Source: Topomyia yanbarensis
Taxonomy: Eukaryota > Arthropoda > Insecta > Diptera > Culicidae
DNA: 64,000 nucleotides
NCBI RefSeq assembly: GCF_030247195.1
Contig: NC_080670.1
Location: 97,686,666-97,750,665 of the forward strand
Direction: 5' to 3'
Below the pieces are notes generated by a model. The model was not told where the DNA came from, did not search any database, and was given only the letters and a program-made list of their open reading frames with translations. Below are positions 53,277 to 64,000 of this stretch, in pieces (the stretch's first letter is position 1; each line of letters starts with the position of its first letter). The position numbers and the translations under genes were made by a program.

Positions 53277-53789
53277 TTAATCACATCATAAAACATCCCA
53301 CCTTAAACACCAGTCTGTATCTTATAATAATAAATCCTTTTATCTTTATAATAATAATCAACAAAGTTAGCAGTTTTATAGCCGATTTCGTAACGTGTGA
53401 ACATGCAATGTAATCAGTATACTTAATCCCAAAAAGGAAATGCATTGAAAAAAAAAAATCAAAATTCATGAAATACAATCCTATTATGGCTTTTACTGAT
53501 TCTAAGGACCTCGACAATGTGGGAAAAAATGATTACAACATACTTTATGCCATTAAGTTTTTGTTCTGATATTTCTTGGTTAAGTCTCTCCGCGCTGGGA
53601 AGACTTGATCAGAAACCGATCACAGAAGCACTTGTATAACTTTTGAAAAAAATAATTAACAATTCTGCAAGACATCATGAATACGACTTTTTCACATTAC
53701 ATTTCAACGTGTATTGAGGGATTGAAGACTTTTTTAAAGATTTACGTAGGATTAACTGAAAACCTGGTAAGTCTCTCCATGTTCCCCTA

Positions 53790-54449
53790 TATCGCGTAAA
53801 CTAACTAAACTTGTATCTTGTATACGTACCCGCCTGGGAAGTAGAGATTGTTGGTGTAGTCGCCAACATTGTGAAATATGGGGTTGGCTTCTTCCAGAAC
53901 CCTTTGCTTCAATCAGTGAAAATTCTGGTTTGCAAGCAATTGCGTTCAACAAAAATCGAGAAGTATAAGAATTTATTTTCAATCAGTCTCATGTCGAGCC
54001 TTACGCCAAATCTACTTCTACAAACTTTGTTATCTCGAACGGGGCTCGTCTACTTGTTCGCCTTTTTGTGCCATGCCGTCATTGTAGAAAGGTAGAAACC
54101 ACGACCAATTTCTACGTTCCCTTGTGCACTAAAGATCGAGAGTCTGACAATCCCATTAAGGGAACATCTTCGAATGTGCCTCTAAATTTTCGAAAAAAGA
54201 AAATCATTTCCTCTCCTATGCTTCCTCGTAAAGGCCTGAGAGCGTTCTTTTATTGGTGCTATTACAAAACCGAGGTAAGTGGTTCCTCGTTTCGGAAATC
54301 CTAGAAACTAACATTATTTTTCTCATGGGAGATTAAAAACCCCAAGTGTCACTATAATTCATTCACATGATTTTCCTAGGTTGCAAACGATGTATTTGGT
54401 AGACTTCCAACGCAGATCTTCCACAATTTTCAAGTCCGAATAAAAGGCC
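53790..54449. other. No gene seen
   Basis: Two short open stretches (53811-54095 and 54068-54304) overlap in different frames and have no recognisable domain. A phrase cgtaaactaactaaact at about 53797 also occurs at 24134, which suggests a shared short repeat. Confidence 0.35.
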
Positions 54450-54610
54450 TAGAGCTTCCATCCCGGGAATTTATTTCCCGGGAATCCCGGGATTTTTGAA
54501 TTTCCCGGGATTCCCGGGAATCCCAGGATTTTTGAATTTCCCGGGATTCCCGATTCCCGGGAAATTGTGTTTTCTCATTCCCGGGATTCGGGAAACCCGG
54601 GAAAAAGATT
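54450..54610 (+). mobile_element. Left end of a TAGAGCTTCC-type hAT-like element
   Basis: Begins tagagcttccatcccggg and carries many cccggg/gggatt words in both orientations. The complementary end, at 59680-59768, closes with ggaagctcta. Such CCCGGG-rich termini are known from insect hAT elements. The 8 bp on either side do not match, so the two ends may belong to different insertions. Confidence 0.6.
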
Positions 54611-55267
54611 TTTAATTTATTTCAAAAGGCTTAGGTTCTGCGAAAGAAATTCTGTAGGAAATATCTTTATCGGCAAACATTTGGAGTGAGCAGTGAATGC
54701 AGATTATGCTTTTCCAACTGATTTGCAGATCTTTAGACTATATATCTGATAGGTTTTCATGGTTTTTTAGGTATATAGTCCAAGCCTTACTCAGAATACT
54801 ACTAAAAATGTTGATATTTCCAAACAAAAATGGATTAATTTGCCGGCCGTTGTACCGAATCATTTCCTTACAGTAGCGTTAGTGATTCGCACGATATCTC
54901 TGCAACCGATGAGCCGATTGATCAGATTTTTTACAGTTTTTACTTTTAATAGTTTATTTTAATATTTAGATCTTGAATGAATGCAATCAAATTAGTAATT
55001 GAAATGGCGGTAATTTCTTAAAAAATCGATGAGTGCTTGTTTCAAAACTTGGGATGGTTTCCCGATCAGAAAGAAATAACAAAATTATAACAGACTGTGT
55101 TACTTTGTTATCATAACAAGTTGTGTTATAACTCTGGTCTCGTTAGTTGGTAAAATAACAGAAAACATAACAGAAATTCTTCTAGTATATATCAAAATTA
55201 TAACAACCTGTGATAGGCTTCTATCAGAATTATAACAACTTTTGTTAGGTTCTCCCTCGGCAAATAT

Positions 55268-57090
55268 AGCTTATATTACCTATTGTATAGTATCAACAAA
55301 TTTAGCATGCGGGTCTAAAAATAGAATAGAATAGAAAAATATAGCATACATTAAGGCGTTTTCGTTTGGAAGCAAAAAGCCTCTTGTAGCAAAAGCTTTT
55401 TATAGTTTGGTCAAATGATTGCATACATGCTGGCTGATTGTTATTACGAATATATGACACGCTGACGGTTATTTGTGGATTATAAGCGATTTGAACCTGG
55501 GTATTCTGAGTTTTATGTGGATGCTTCCTGCATGAACCAACGACGTTGCTTTCGACTGAAGTTTAATGTTAGCATAATATTCCTCGCATCCGTCAAGGGC
55601 AAAACGATTATAGATGCATCTTGTTTCCAGAACGCACACATTGAACTTTGCCAAAGCCTAAGGACTGTTTGTTTTCCTTGTGTCATACGCTTTGTTTTCA
55701 TGCAGTTTTACTCACTACTACAGCTTCCTATATTACGATAGACTGAATAGCTTTATAGTATCTTTGCAGATTAGGAAAGTGGGGCTATTTTTAGATTCTG
55801 AATAGTGCACTTCGGCGCTTCTCTTGTTCGTTATCATGTTTTACACGATTTATAGTAATAATGTCGATGCGATATGGTAACATTGAGCGGATAATTTACA
55901 TACATTATTTAACGGAGAATACGACAAATGTTATTTATGATTCCGAATAGATTCAAAGAAACAAATATCAAAGTTTTGAGGTTTGCATTTTGAGATTTCA
56001 AGAAAAGTCGCTTTTGAGGTTTTGTTATTCGCACTTTTAATATGGGGAAGATTAAGCAAACCAGTATAATTATCTCAACCAACCAATAAATTTCTAGAAA
56101 TACCAATCTTTTACGGTAGGGCAATGTATCAACTGCGAATATTATAACAGATAATCAGAAAATTCGAGCAATTGTTGAGGACTCTTCGGTGTGGCGAATT
56201 CTAGAATAGTTCATGTTTTTCTAAAATAAATTTTCTATTCTAAATTTTATTTTATTTTAAGAAGAATTATTCAATTCTTTTACCTTTATTTTATTTAGCT
56301 ATTTCAAGCATTATTTAAAACACATTTAAATTGTAACAGCGAACAATAATACCAACTGGGATATGTATATAATCAGATTTCTAGGCCATTTTGAAATATT
56401 AATAGCTTTATGTAGCATACTCACAAATATTAATCTTTCAACAATTTGAACAGGTCGCCTTATTTTTTTAATTTTCTACAAAATGAATCAAGTATCTTGA
56501 TTATTACGAAAATTTGTTAGCTCGATGATTTTTAAGAGGAACGAAAACCATCGAATACAGCGGAAACATTAGAACATTGCGCATTCAAAGCAATTGTTAG
56601 TTCAACCGTAAAATGTCAAACATATCTTACATGGAATGAAAAGATACAACAATCAAGTAAATTCAAACATTTTTTTGCGGGGCTTAAATAAAAAAATTGC
56701 AATGCTTTGGTAATTCGGAAAACGCACAAACTGGACAATTTTAATTGTTTATGAAAACCCCGCATAAATTGGAGAAATCGGACTGAAGATCCTCGAAGAT
56801 CCTCAAAATATATAACGATATTGTAGATATCAGTATACATCAGAAAGTTTTTAAGCTCTGAAAATTCGTTTTCGCAATATGCACAATCGATTAAAAGAAA
56901 ATTAATTATATAACCATTTGACTACACCATAACAAATAAAAATGCTTTTTTATTTCAATTCGCGTTTTATTATTTCATCTGGAGTGCTCGATACTTCCTG
57001 CATCTTTTTCAAAATAAGTTTTATATGAAAATTATAATCTTTAGAATATCTTGATGATAACTTTACGATTCCAAAACTTTTTGAATAAAG
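55268..57090 (+). repeat. Left arm of a long inverted repeat
   Basis: Inverted and about 90% like 62195-64000 by eye. Landmarks are agaatagaatagaaaaatat, gcgttttcgtttggaagc, and ccaaaactttttgaata at the inner end. Mirror sums are about 119270-119290. ORFs inside (for example 55475-55741) are mirrored in the other arm with differences and no conserved frame. Confidence 0.85.
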
Positions 57091-58872
57091 GCAACCGCGC
57101 GGTATTTACCGCACCCGCACCGCAAAAACTACGGTGCGGTGAGACACTTTTTCTCGCGGATGCGGTGCGGGAAATGAGCTTTTACCGCGCGGTATTACCG
57201 CAACCGCACTTAAAAAAATAATTGATAAAGTCTGCATCAACAAGTGAATTATAACTTTGACTTTTAGCATTTAAGAACGACGCAAATTATTACCTTACAA
57301 TAGGGAAACATAATAAACATTTAATTGCTCTAATTTCCATGGACTTTACAATGATTTGAAAAGAAATCCGAATATAATCTATATTCAACCCATCATTACT
57401 TACATTATTAATTTGGCACCATTATATTTACGACATATTTTGAACATTTTGAAAAAATTACAAGCGAACCTTTTCAAATATATAAAATGCACAATCCAAT
57501 CATTGAAAAACAATTGAATTGTACTGTCAAATTCAATTTAAAAAAGCCTCATTTCTCCCGATTCCTCTTGGCAATCGTGAAATTATGAATCGTGTACGAT
57601 GGCGTTTTCTCAACTGTAAATTTTAATTAATTTGGAGAACTTAAAGATGAACTTAAAAAAGTCTTAAGACTTAAAAACAACCCAAAGAATGAAATTATCA
57701 TCATCAAAACAAACGAATTTGGAGGAATCAGCAGTAAGGGAGACAAATGTTTGAAGAGCGTCCAAAATAAGCAGGGGTCCAAATTAGGCTGATAACTTTA
57801 TTATTCGATCTTCAACATCGTATTTCTATCTCTGTTGGTTTCTGTGTAAATTCGCAATGAATTTTCCTGCAGTTCGTTTTTAAGACTCCTTCTACATAAC
57901 TTTTTTTCGCATACGTCCATTGTTCGTCCAACTGGGAATATTTTCTACCAATTTAACAACTAATATTTTTCAGTTAGGAGTATTTTGTAACTTTTTGAAA
58001 TTAAAGCTTTCGAAGTAAGTATAGGGTATTTCGATTTTTTAGTGTTTCTCAAAGCCTCTTTTCATATTGCGACAAGTGTCAAAGTTAGCCCAGATACCAA
58101 ATTTTGCACAGGACAATTTTTGACCTCTACCAACTTCAATTGAAGTTTTTGCATTGGCATTATGGAAAAATATTAGAAAAACTACATAAAAGGTAGATCT
58201 TTCGAACTAGCTATTAGAAAATTACAACTCATACAATTTTAAGGGTGCAATCTTAGTATTTTAATAAGAATACATCCATTTCTTGAAAAATACGAAGTAA
58301 GTGTTTTAACGTATTTTGTTCCTTAAATCCCCTATTTGTATAAACATTTCTGCTGTATGCTGTAGATCATACATATTTTGCAGTTTTTTAAATGTCCATC
58401 AACAACTCTGTATCGGTTGAGATGGGATGGATACCTGATCTGATATTAATTAAAAGTTTTCCTATTAATTGCAGCTGAAAAACGTTTTTGTATGTATAAT
58501 GATGAAATACAGCTACATTTCATAGGACTTCAGTGCTATGCTAATGTTTACCTTGTTTCGAAAGTATTTATCTCAAGATGTACGACATTTTATTAATAAA
58601 ACTTGCAAAGTTGACATTTTTTAATAAATTTTTCATTCTGAGGAGTCCGTCAAAGTTAATGTTCGTGTAAATAGGAAATTATATATAGTTATACAAATAA
58701 ATTAATATTTTTTCAACACACTTTTGAAAAATGCAGATTTTTACCGCATTACCGCGCGGTGCGGTGCGGTAAATGCAGTGCGGTTGCGGTATGCGGTGAG
58801 GTTTTATTATTTTTTGCGGTTGCGGTGCGGACTATTCATTTACCGCCCACATCCGCACCGCGACGAACCCTA
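57091..58872. mobile_element. Larger hAT copy related to 28329-29124, 5'-truncated
   Basis: The right end accgcgacgaaccctag matches the 796-bp hAT element, as do both subterminal GCGGT-rich regions and most of the AT-rich interior. About 1 kb of additional sequence (about 57300-58440) is present between shared blocks. The left tip is missing: the copy starts at gcaaccgcgcggta, joined directly to the end of the long inverted repeat arm. No transposase is recognisable in the extra 1 kb. Confidence 0.8.
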
Positions 58873-59679
58873 GTTTATAGTGATATCATGCTTAACACAA
58901 ACGTTATTTAAAATAAATAAATGTTTTAGACCGTCTGCAGAAATATTTCATCGGTTCATCGAAAGCATATTTCGTCTAATTTGTTATACCGTAACTGTAA
59001 TATCTGTAAATTCTTGTATGTATGAAAAGAAAGACATAACGCTGTAGCAGTCCAATATCATGCGCATTCAACCTATTAGAATGGTGCTTTCAAGGATGCA
59101 TGCAGGATTTTTGGAAGGCATAAGATCAAGCAATCCAGATACTCGCCCGTAACAGGAAATCGATGGTAGGCTTCATCCATCGCTGCACAGTTCGTCTATT
59201 GCCTGCTTAATTTTAATTCACACTTAATTCGGAATTATGCTGATCCTACTGCCACAGAAATGGATTCCATATATCAAATTTTCTCATTTGATCGGAAATA
59301 ACTGCACAATACCCTGAAGCAGCTTAATCTTTTCATTCAAGATTACCAAAGAAGGTGCTCTGCATTAAATTGATCCATCGTATCAGAACGAGTTCCAATT
59401 TTGGACAGTAACTCCAGCAGCTGCGTTTAGTATATCGTCCTAATCGTATCAGTGATTACCAAAATTTAGGTTATACATATAGCCAAGACAAATCAAAAGA
59501 AGTTATGTTGCGTAAACTTATTGACGAGTTATCAAATGATTGAATGATGTGTAGTACACCAAATCACCTTTTTCTGATAGCTGCTTTTAGGGCATATATG
59601 CAATCAAACGGGTTTAAAAACTTCAATTTATTATTTTTTAAGAAAATCATTCAATCATTCATTTTTATTTATCTTCTGT
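58873..59679. other. No gene seen
   Basis: Moderately GC-rich patch at 59080-59500 with repeated stops in all frames. It may be the eroded coding part of the TAGAGCTTCC element, but I cannot identify a motif. Confidence 0.3.
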
Positions 59680-59768
59680 GTTCCCGGGATCCCGGGATTT
59701 CCCGGGAAGCTTATTATTTATTTCCCGAATCCCAGGAAGCTGAAAACCGTCGGGAAATGGAAGCTCTA
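59680..59768 (-). mobile_element. Right end of a TAGAGCTTCC-type hAT-like element
   Basis: cccgggatcccgggatttcc at about 59683, then tcgggaaatggaagctcta at 59750-59768. Inverted partner of the end at 54450. Confidence 0.6.
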
Positions 59769-62194
59769 AGGCAGACATTGTTCCCCTATCCATCGCACCT
59801 CAGTTGGTTCAAGAAGACTTCAACTCTCACGGTATGCCATAGAGTTGTCTTCACGTTGATAGCCGATCTATCTTACTACATGATAATTGTGACAATTTCA
59901 ATATGATCATGACTACCCCACCACCGCGGCCAAGCTAGTTGGATTTATCATTGTACTCTCCCTCAATTAGTGTGCCTATTGATTGTAACAGCTACGCGTC
60001 CACTATATCAAAAACAAGACATTCCTACAGTGGAAGCATACAATGTTTTGACTGTCTTGATTACACTAGTCTACAAGAAAAATGAAGCTTCAAGTAAAAG
60101 TATATTTTAGACTAATTTTGGGTCGCTGAACACGAAAACAATATTTATTTTTTTTTGTTAAAAGAAGCGATTTTGTGATTTTCTCAAAAAACTCGTTTTT
60201 GAGCACTTTTTGTAGTTTTTAGTCAATATTTCGTGTCAAAATCATTCAATTAGTTAAGTCAATATGCAGGTTGAAAGGTGCCGAGATGCACTTTCCAAAA
60301 ACATATAATATGTGTCGATCATATGTAATTTTTTTAGTGCTGCAAGCGACCAAAGTTTTTAAAAAAGTGCTTTTTTGACCATTTTTAAAAGTTACTCATT
60401 TTTAAATGATTTTTTTTTTACCAAAAAACAATTTTTGTTCGCACCTTTTAGAATCTAAGATAACAAATAATATGTTTACGTTAATTTTAAGCCTAATATT
60501 ACTAACATCGGATGGAAAATGTTGATGCCATGGCACATTGAGCGAAATGGAAATTTTATAATTTTAGCGGACAGGCCCGTAGCCAGGATTTTGTTTCGGG
60601 AGGGGCTTAAAAAAATTTGCATAAAGCTTTTAATTCTGACAATTTGATATAGTCACTAGAAACTAAATTAAATTTTGGAAAGTTCATAATGAAATCAATT
60701 CCAAATCTAAGACAATCCTAAAAATATGTTCATTGTCACAAGAATGGTTATAGTACTTACTCTCGTTACAACAAAGTATATTCTAGAGTTCACAGTATTT
60801 ATGCGCTAACCGAATATGACAATGCTTGACGGTGCTGGAAAACACTAGGTGTTCCAAGCTACACCTTTAAAAGGCGTAGAAGATACTAAACCGAAATGAG
60901 TAGAAAAATATCCATAAAATGTTCGAACGAAGAGAATGTCGAAATTCGCACAAAATCTTCTGATTTAGCAAGCGATTTGTAGATGCGCAGAGACGGTTCA
61001 ACTTCTATTTTCTTTGTCTTGCGTTCTGCGAGTATTACCAGTTCCAAGGCATCATGCTAACACAATTTTTTGATATATTCTATTTAAATGAAACTATTTT
61101 CAAGACTAGCCTTGGTCTGGTAGATTAGAGCCCCAGTTAGGAAGGATTTTTGGTGATCAATAGGATCAATATATAAATTTAAATGATTAAATCAACTGAA
61201 GGAAACTGCCCACAATTAAATTGATTAAAGAAAATTGTCTACAAATCGAATGAAAACACTGATTACTAATATCTTCTAATGTTCCTTCAAGTCGCCAGTC
61301 GCCGTGCATGTTTCGTTCACCGTGCAGTTTCAAAATCACGAAATTTAAAGAACTAGCTTCCTAAATCCATCGGAGAGATCCAGATCCCAAATCCTCTCGT
61401 TTCATCGTTTTATTGAAACATTCCAACTAAAGTTGAATCAAAATTTTAAATACACGGTAAGTTGATCATATAACGTGCACTGGTGCCAAACAAATGTCCT
61501 CAAATACTTATTCTCGTTTTGTTGGTAATAGTTTTATATTATTTCTATATTGTGACGTATTTAGATAGGTATTTTTACGGTGACTACCCGATCAGAACGA
61601 CATAACAGAAACCTATCAAATTTATATCTCATGTTGATATTTATTACTCACTGTGTTATTTTTGTGATATCACAATCAGCAAGGCAAGCAAACTTATATC
61701 AAGATTATATCTTCTGGTGCTATCATTGAACTGCTAATGTGATTTTAATGTATGCATATAACGATGATGTTGTAATATATTACATATTCTTTCACAATTA
61801 TCATTGAACGCTAACTGTAAACTGTAAAGCGGACAAATGCCCAGTTGGTTAAAGCCCCAATAAACAAATCAATCAATCAACTGTGAATGATTGTTGTATT
61901 ACACAAATAACTGTCTATTTGCCAATACGCTGAAGCCTCTTTTTATGTGTATTTATTCAACTTTTTTAAACAAATGTTCGAAGTTTTTATTGATTTCCTT
62001 ATATTTGCGTTTTCCAAATGGATATTCAAAGTTCCACGATTTTGAGAATAGATAAATTTTAGATGCAAGTGGTCGGAAAACTTGAAAGTAAGGTGTTTAA
62101 CTTACTTGGTTGCATTTCGATTAAGGGATCACCTATATTCTGAGACACTAGTCTGACACGCCATTTCGAATATTTGGCATATGATTTCAATGTT
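59769..62194. other. No gene seen; possible LINE 3' tail
   Basis: At 61838-61880 the phrase cagttggttaaagccccaat is followed by aaacaaatcaatcaatcaa, the style of a LINE 3' end with an (ATCA)n tail on the plus strand; no coding part is seen upstream. cccgatcagaa near 61588 also occurs at 55050. The rest is AT-rich and unassigned. Confidence 0.4.
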
Positions 62195-64000
62195 GTAGCC
62201 TCTATTCAAAAAGTTTTGGAATCGTAAAGTCATCAACAAGCTATTCTAAAGTTTAAAATTTTCATATAAAACTTATTTTAAAGAAGATGCAGGAAGTATC
62301 AAGCACTCCAGATTAAATAAAGAAACGCGGATTCAAATAAAAAAGCTATTTAAACTATTTTTATGGTTTAGTCAAATGATTATATAAATAACTTTCTTTT
62401 AATTAATTGTGCATATTGCGAAAACGAATTTTCAGAACTTAAAAACTGTTTGATATATACTGATTTCCACAATACCGTTATGAATTTTGAGGATCTTCAG
62501 TCCGATTTCTCCAATTTATGCGGGTTTTTCATAAACAACTGAAACTTGTCCAGTTTGTGGGTATCTGATTTTGTGCGTTCTCCGAATTACCAAAGCATTG
62601 TATTTTTTTTATTTAAACCCCCGCATAAAAATAGTTGAGTTTGAGATTGTTGTATCTTTTCATTCCACCTAAAACAGTTTGACATTTACAATGTACTGAC
62701 AATTACTTTGAATGCGCATATGTGCTAATTTTTCCGTCGTATTCGATGGTTCGTTTAAAAAAAACATCGGATACTTGATTCATTTTGCAGAAAGTTAGAA
62801 AAAGAAATAATGCGACCTGTTCAAATTGTTGAAAGATTAATATTTGTGAGTACGCTGCATAAAGCTATCAATATTTCAAAAAGGCCTAGAAATCTCTGAA
62901 TATATACATATCCCTGCTGGTATTGTTATTTGCTGTTACAATTTAAATTTGTGTTTTAGATAGTGCTTGAAATAGCTAAAAACTTTAATGTAAAAATATT
63001 GAATAATTTCCTCCTTAAAACTAAATAAAATTTAGAAAAGAAAATGTATTTTTGAAAACATGAAATATTCCAAAATTTGACACTCAGGAGAATCCTCAAC
63101 AATTTCTCGAATTTTATGATTATCTTTTATAATATTCGCAGTTGATAGATTGAACTATTGTAAAAAAATGTATTTCTGCGAATTTATTAGATGTGAGATA
63201 ATTGTACTGGCTTGCTTAATCTTCCCCACATTAAAATGCCAATAACAAAACCCCGAAAGCAACTTTACTTGAAATCTCAAAATGCAAGCCTCAAAACTTT
63301 GGTATTTGTTTTTTTGAATCTATTCGGAATCATAAGTAACATTTGTCGTATTCTCCGTAAAATAATGTAGGTAAATTATCCGCTAAATGTTACCATATCG
63401 CAAAGATATTATTTTTAAAATCGTGTGAATCATGTTAACGTACAAGAGAAGCACCGAAGCGCACTATTTAGAATCTAAAAATAGCCCCACTTTCCTAATC
63501 TGAAAAGACATTATAAAGCTATTTAGTCTATCGTAATATAGGCAGCTGTAGTAGTGAGCAAAACTATATGAAAACAAATCGTATTATACAAGGAAAACAA
63601 ACAGTCCTTTGGCTTTGGCAAAGTTCAATGTGTGCGTTTTGGAAACATCTTCTGCATCTATAATCGTTTTGCCCTTGACGAATGCGTAGAATATTATGCT
63701 AACATAAACATCGGTCGAAAGCAACGTCGTTGGTTCATGCAGGAAACATCCCCATAAAACTCAGAATACCCAGGTTCAAATCGCTATATCCTAAATAACA
63801 ATCAGTGTGTCATATATTCATAATAACAATCTGCCAGCATGTATGCAATCATTTGACAAAACTATAAAAAGCTTTTGCTACATGAAGCTTTTTGCTTCCA
63901 AACGAAAAACGCCTTAATGTATGCTATATTTTTCTATTCTATTCTATTTTTAGACCTGCACGCTAAATTCGTTGATACTACACAATAGGTAATAAAAGCT
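62195..64000 (-). repeat. Right arm of a long inverted repeat, runs off the window
   Basis: Inverse complement of 55268-57090. Its inner sequence continues past the point where the left arm is cut at 57090, so the left arm is the truncated one. The outer end is beyond the window. Confidence 0.85.

Larger units (their letters stand above)
51606..53787. mobile_element. TA-flanked MITE (GGGGAACATGG ends), outer level of a nest
   Basis: Ends ggggaacatggggagactt and, inverted, aagtctctccatgttcccc, with TA at 51604-51605 and 53788-53789. Its subterminal parts repeat the phrase ggggagact with ttgac or ttacc (51956-51990, 53583-53610). The element is 2.18 kb, of which 1.2 kb is a later insertion. 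It shares the style, and part of the terminal words, of the MITE at 43614. Confidence 0.82.

Noticed and set aside
53811..54304. Two overlapping plus-strand ORFs as a host gene
   Set aside because: Different frames, no domain, no clear splice borders; listed only as unassigned sequence.
55475..55741. 88-residue plus-strand ORF and two minus-strand ORFs as a small gene
   Set aside because: The counterpart in the other arm of the inverted repeat (about 63530-63800) does not keep the frames open.
54450..59768. A single complete 5.3-kb hAT element
   Set aside because: The flanking 8-mers do not match, and one arm of a larger inverted repeat lies inside while the other lies outside, so the two ends cannot be assigned safely to one insertion.

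Overview
The window looks like intergenic chromatin from a dipteran, most likely a culicine (Aedes-like) mosquito. The evidence is a Feilai-like tRNA-derived SINE at 36600-36752, a nuclear copy of insect-order mitochondrial DNA (ND4, tRNA-His, ND5) at 9365-10420, insect errantivirus-type and Ty3/gypsy-type LTR elements, APE-type non-LTR elements, and a repeat at 22.6-23.9 kb whose composition I recall from culicine genomes. I see no host gene that I can support. Almost everything is transposable element, much of it nested, with seven long (TA)n arrays of about 150-250 bp.

Layout. 1-5.16 kb: 3' part of an errantivirus-like element (end of a broken pol leader, an open RT/RNase H/integrase pol, and an open envelope-like ORF behind a splice acceptor). 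5.17-9.08 kb: a second, unrelated and dead gypsy-class element (gag, protease, pol with most of the RT deleted). 9.09-9.32 kb: (CA)n(TA)n. 9.37-10.42 kb: NUMT. 10.62-15.14 kb: a fold-back element with arms of about 0.8 kb, interrupted by two TA-flanked MITEs. 15.58-21.43 kb: a minus-strand non-LTR retrotransposon (ORF1; ORF2 with endonuclease, RT and RNase H). 22.6-23.95 kb: element with about 345-bp internal repeats. 24.4-26.6 kb: short repeats, (TA)n/(GATA)n and a fold-back MITE. 28.1-30.6 kb: small MITE, hAT MITE with an 8-bp target duplication, and a fold-back element here called family A. 30.56-34.04 kb: minus-strand CR1/Jockey-like LINE. 34.6-36.3 kb: Tc1-like element nested in a 255-bp MITE. 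38.2-39.35 kb: exon-like segments. 39.4-42.0 kb: fold-back element with TTAA-like ends. 43.59-50.04 kb: a near-perfect 6.46-kb palindrome centred on a (TA)n array. 51.6-53.8 kb: three-level nest of MITEs. 54.4-64.0 kb: hAT-like ends, a second larger hAT copy and a long inverted repeat that runs into the window edge.

How it fits together. There is no pathway or operon here. The useful reading is chronological: insertions sit inside insertions, and in two places the unoccupied version of the target is present elsewhere in the window (the two arms of the 10.6-15.1 kb fold-back, and copies of family A), which proves element boundaries and TA target duplications. The most unusual structure is the palindrome at 43.6-50.0 kb, which carries the same MITE at mirror positions in both arms and so was copied or homogenised after that insertion. 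All identities and boundaries were read by eye; no alignment or database search was run.
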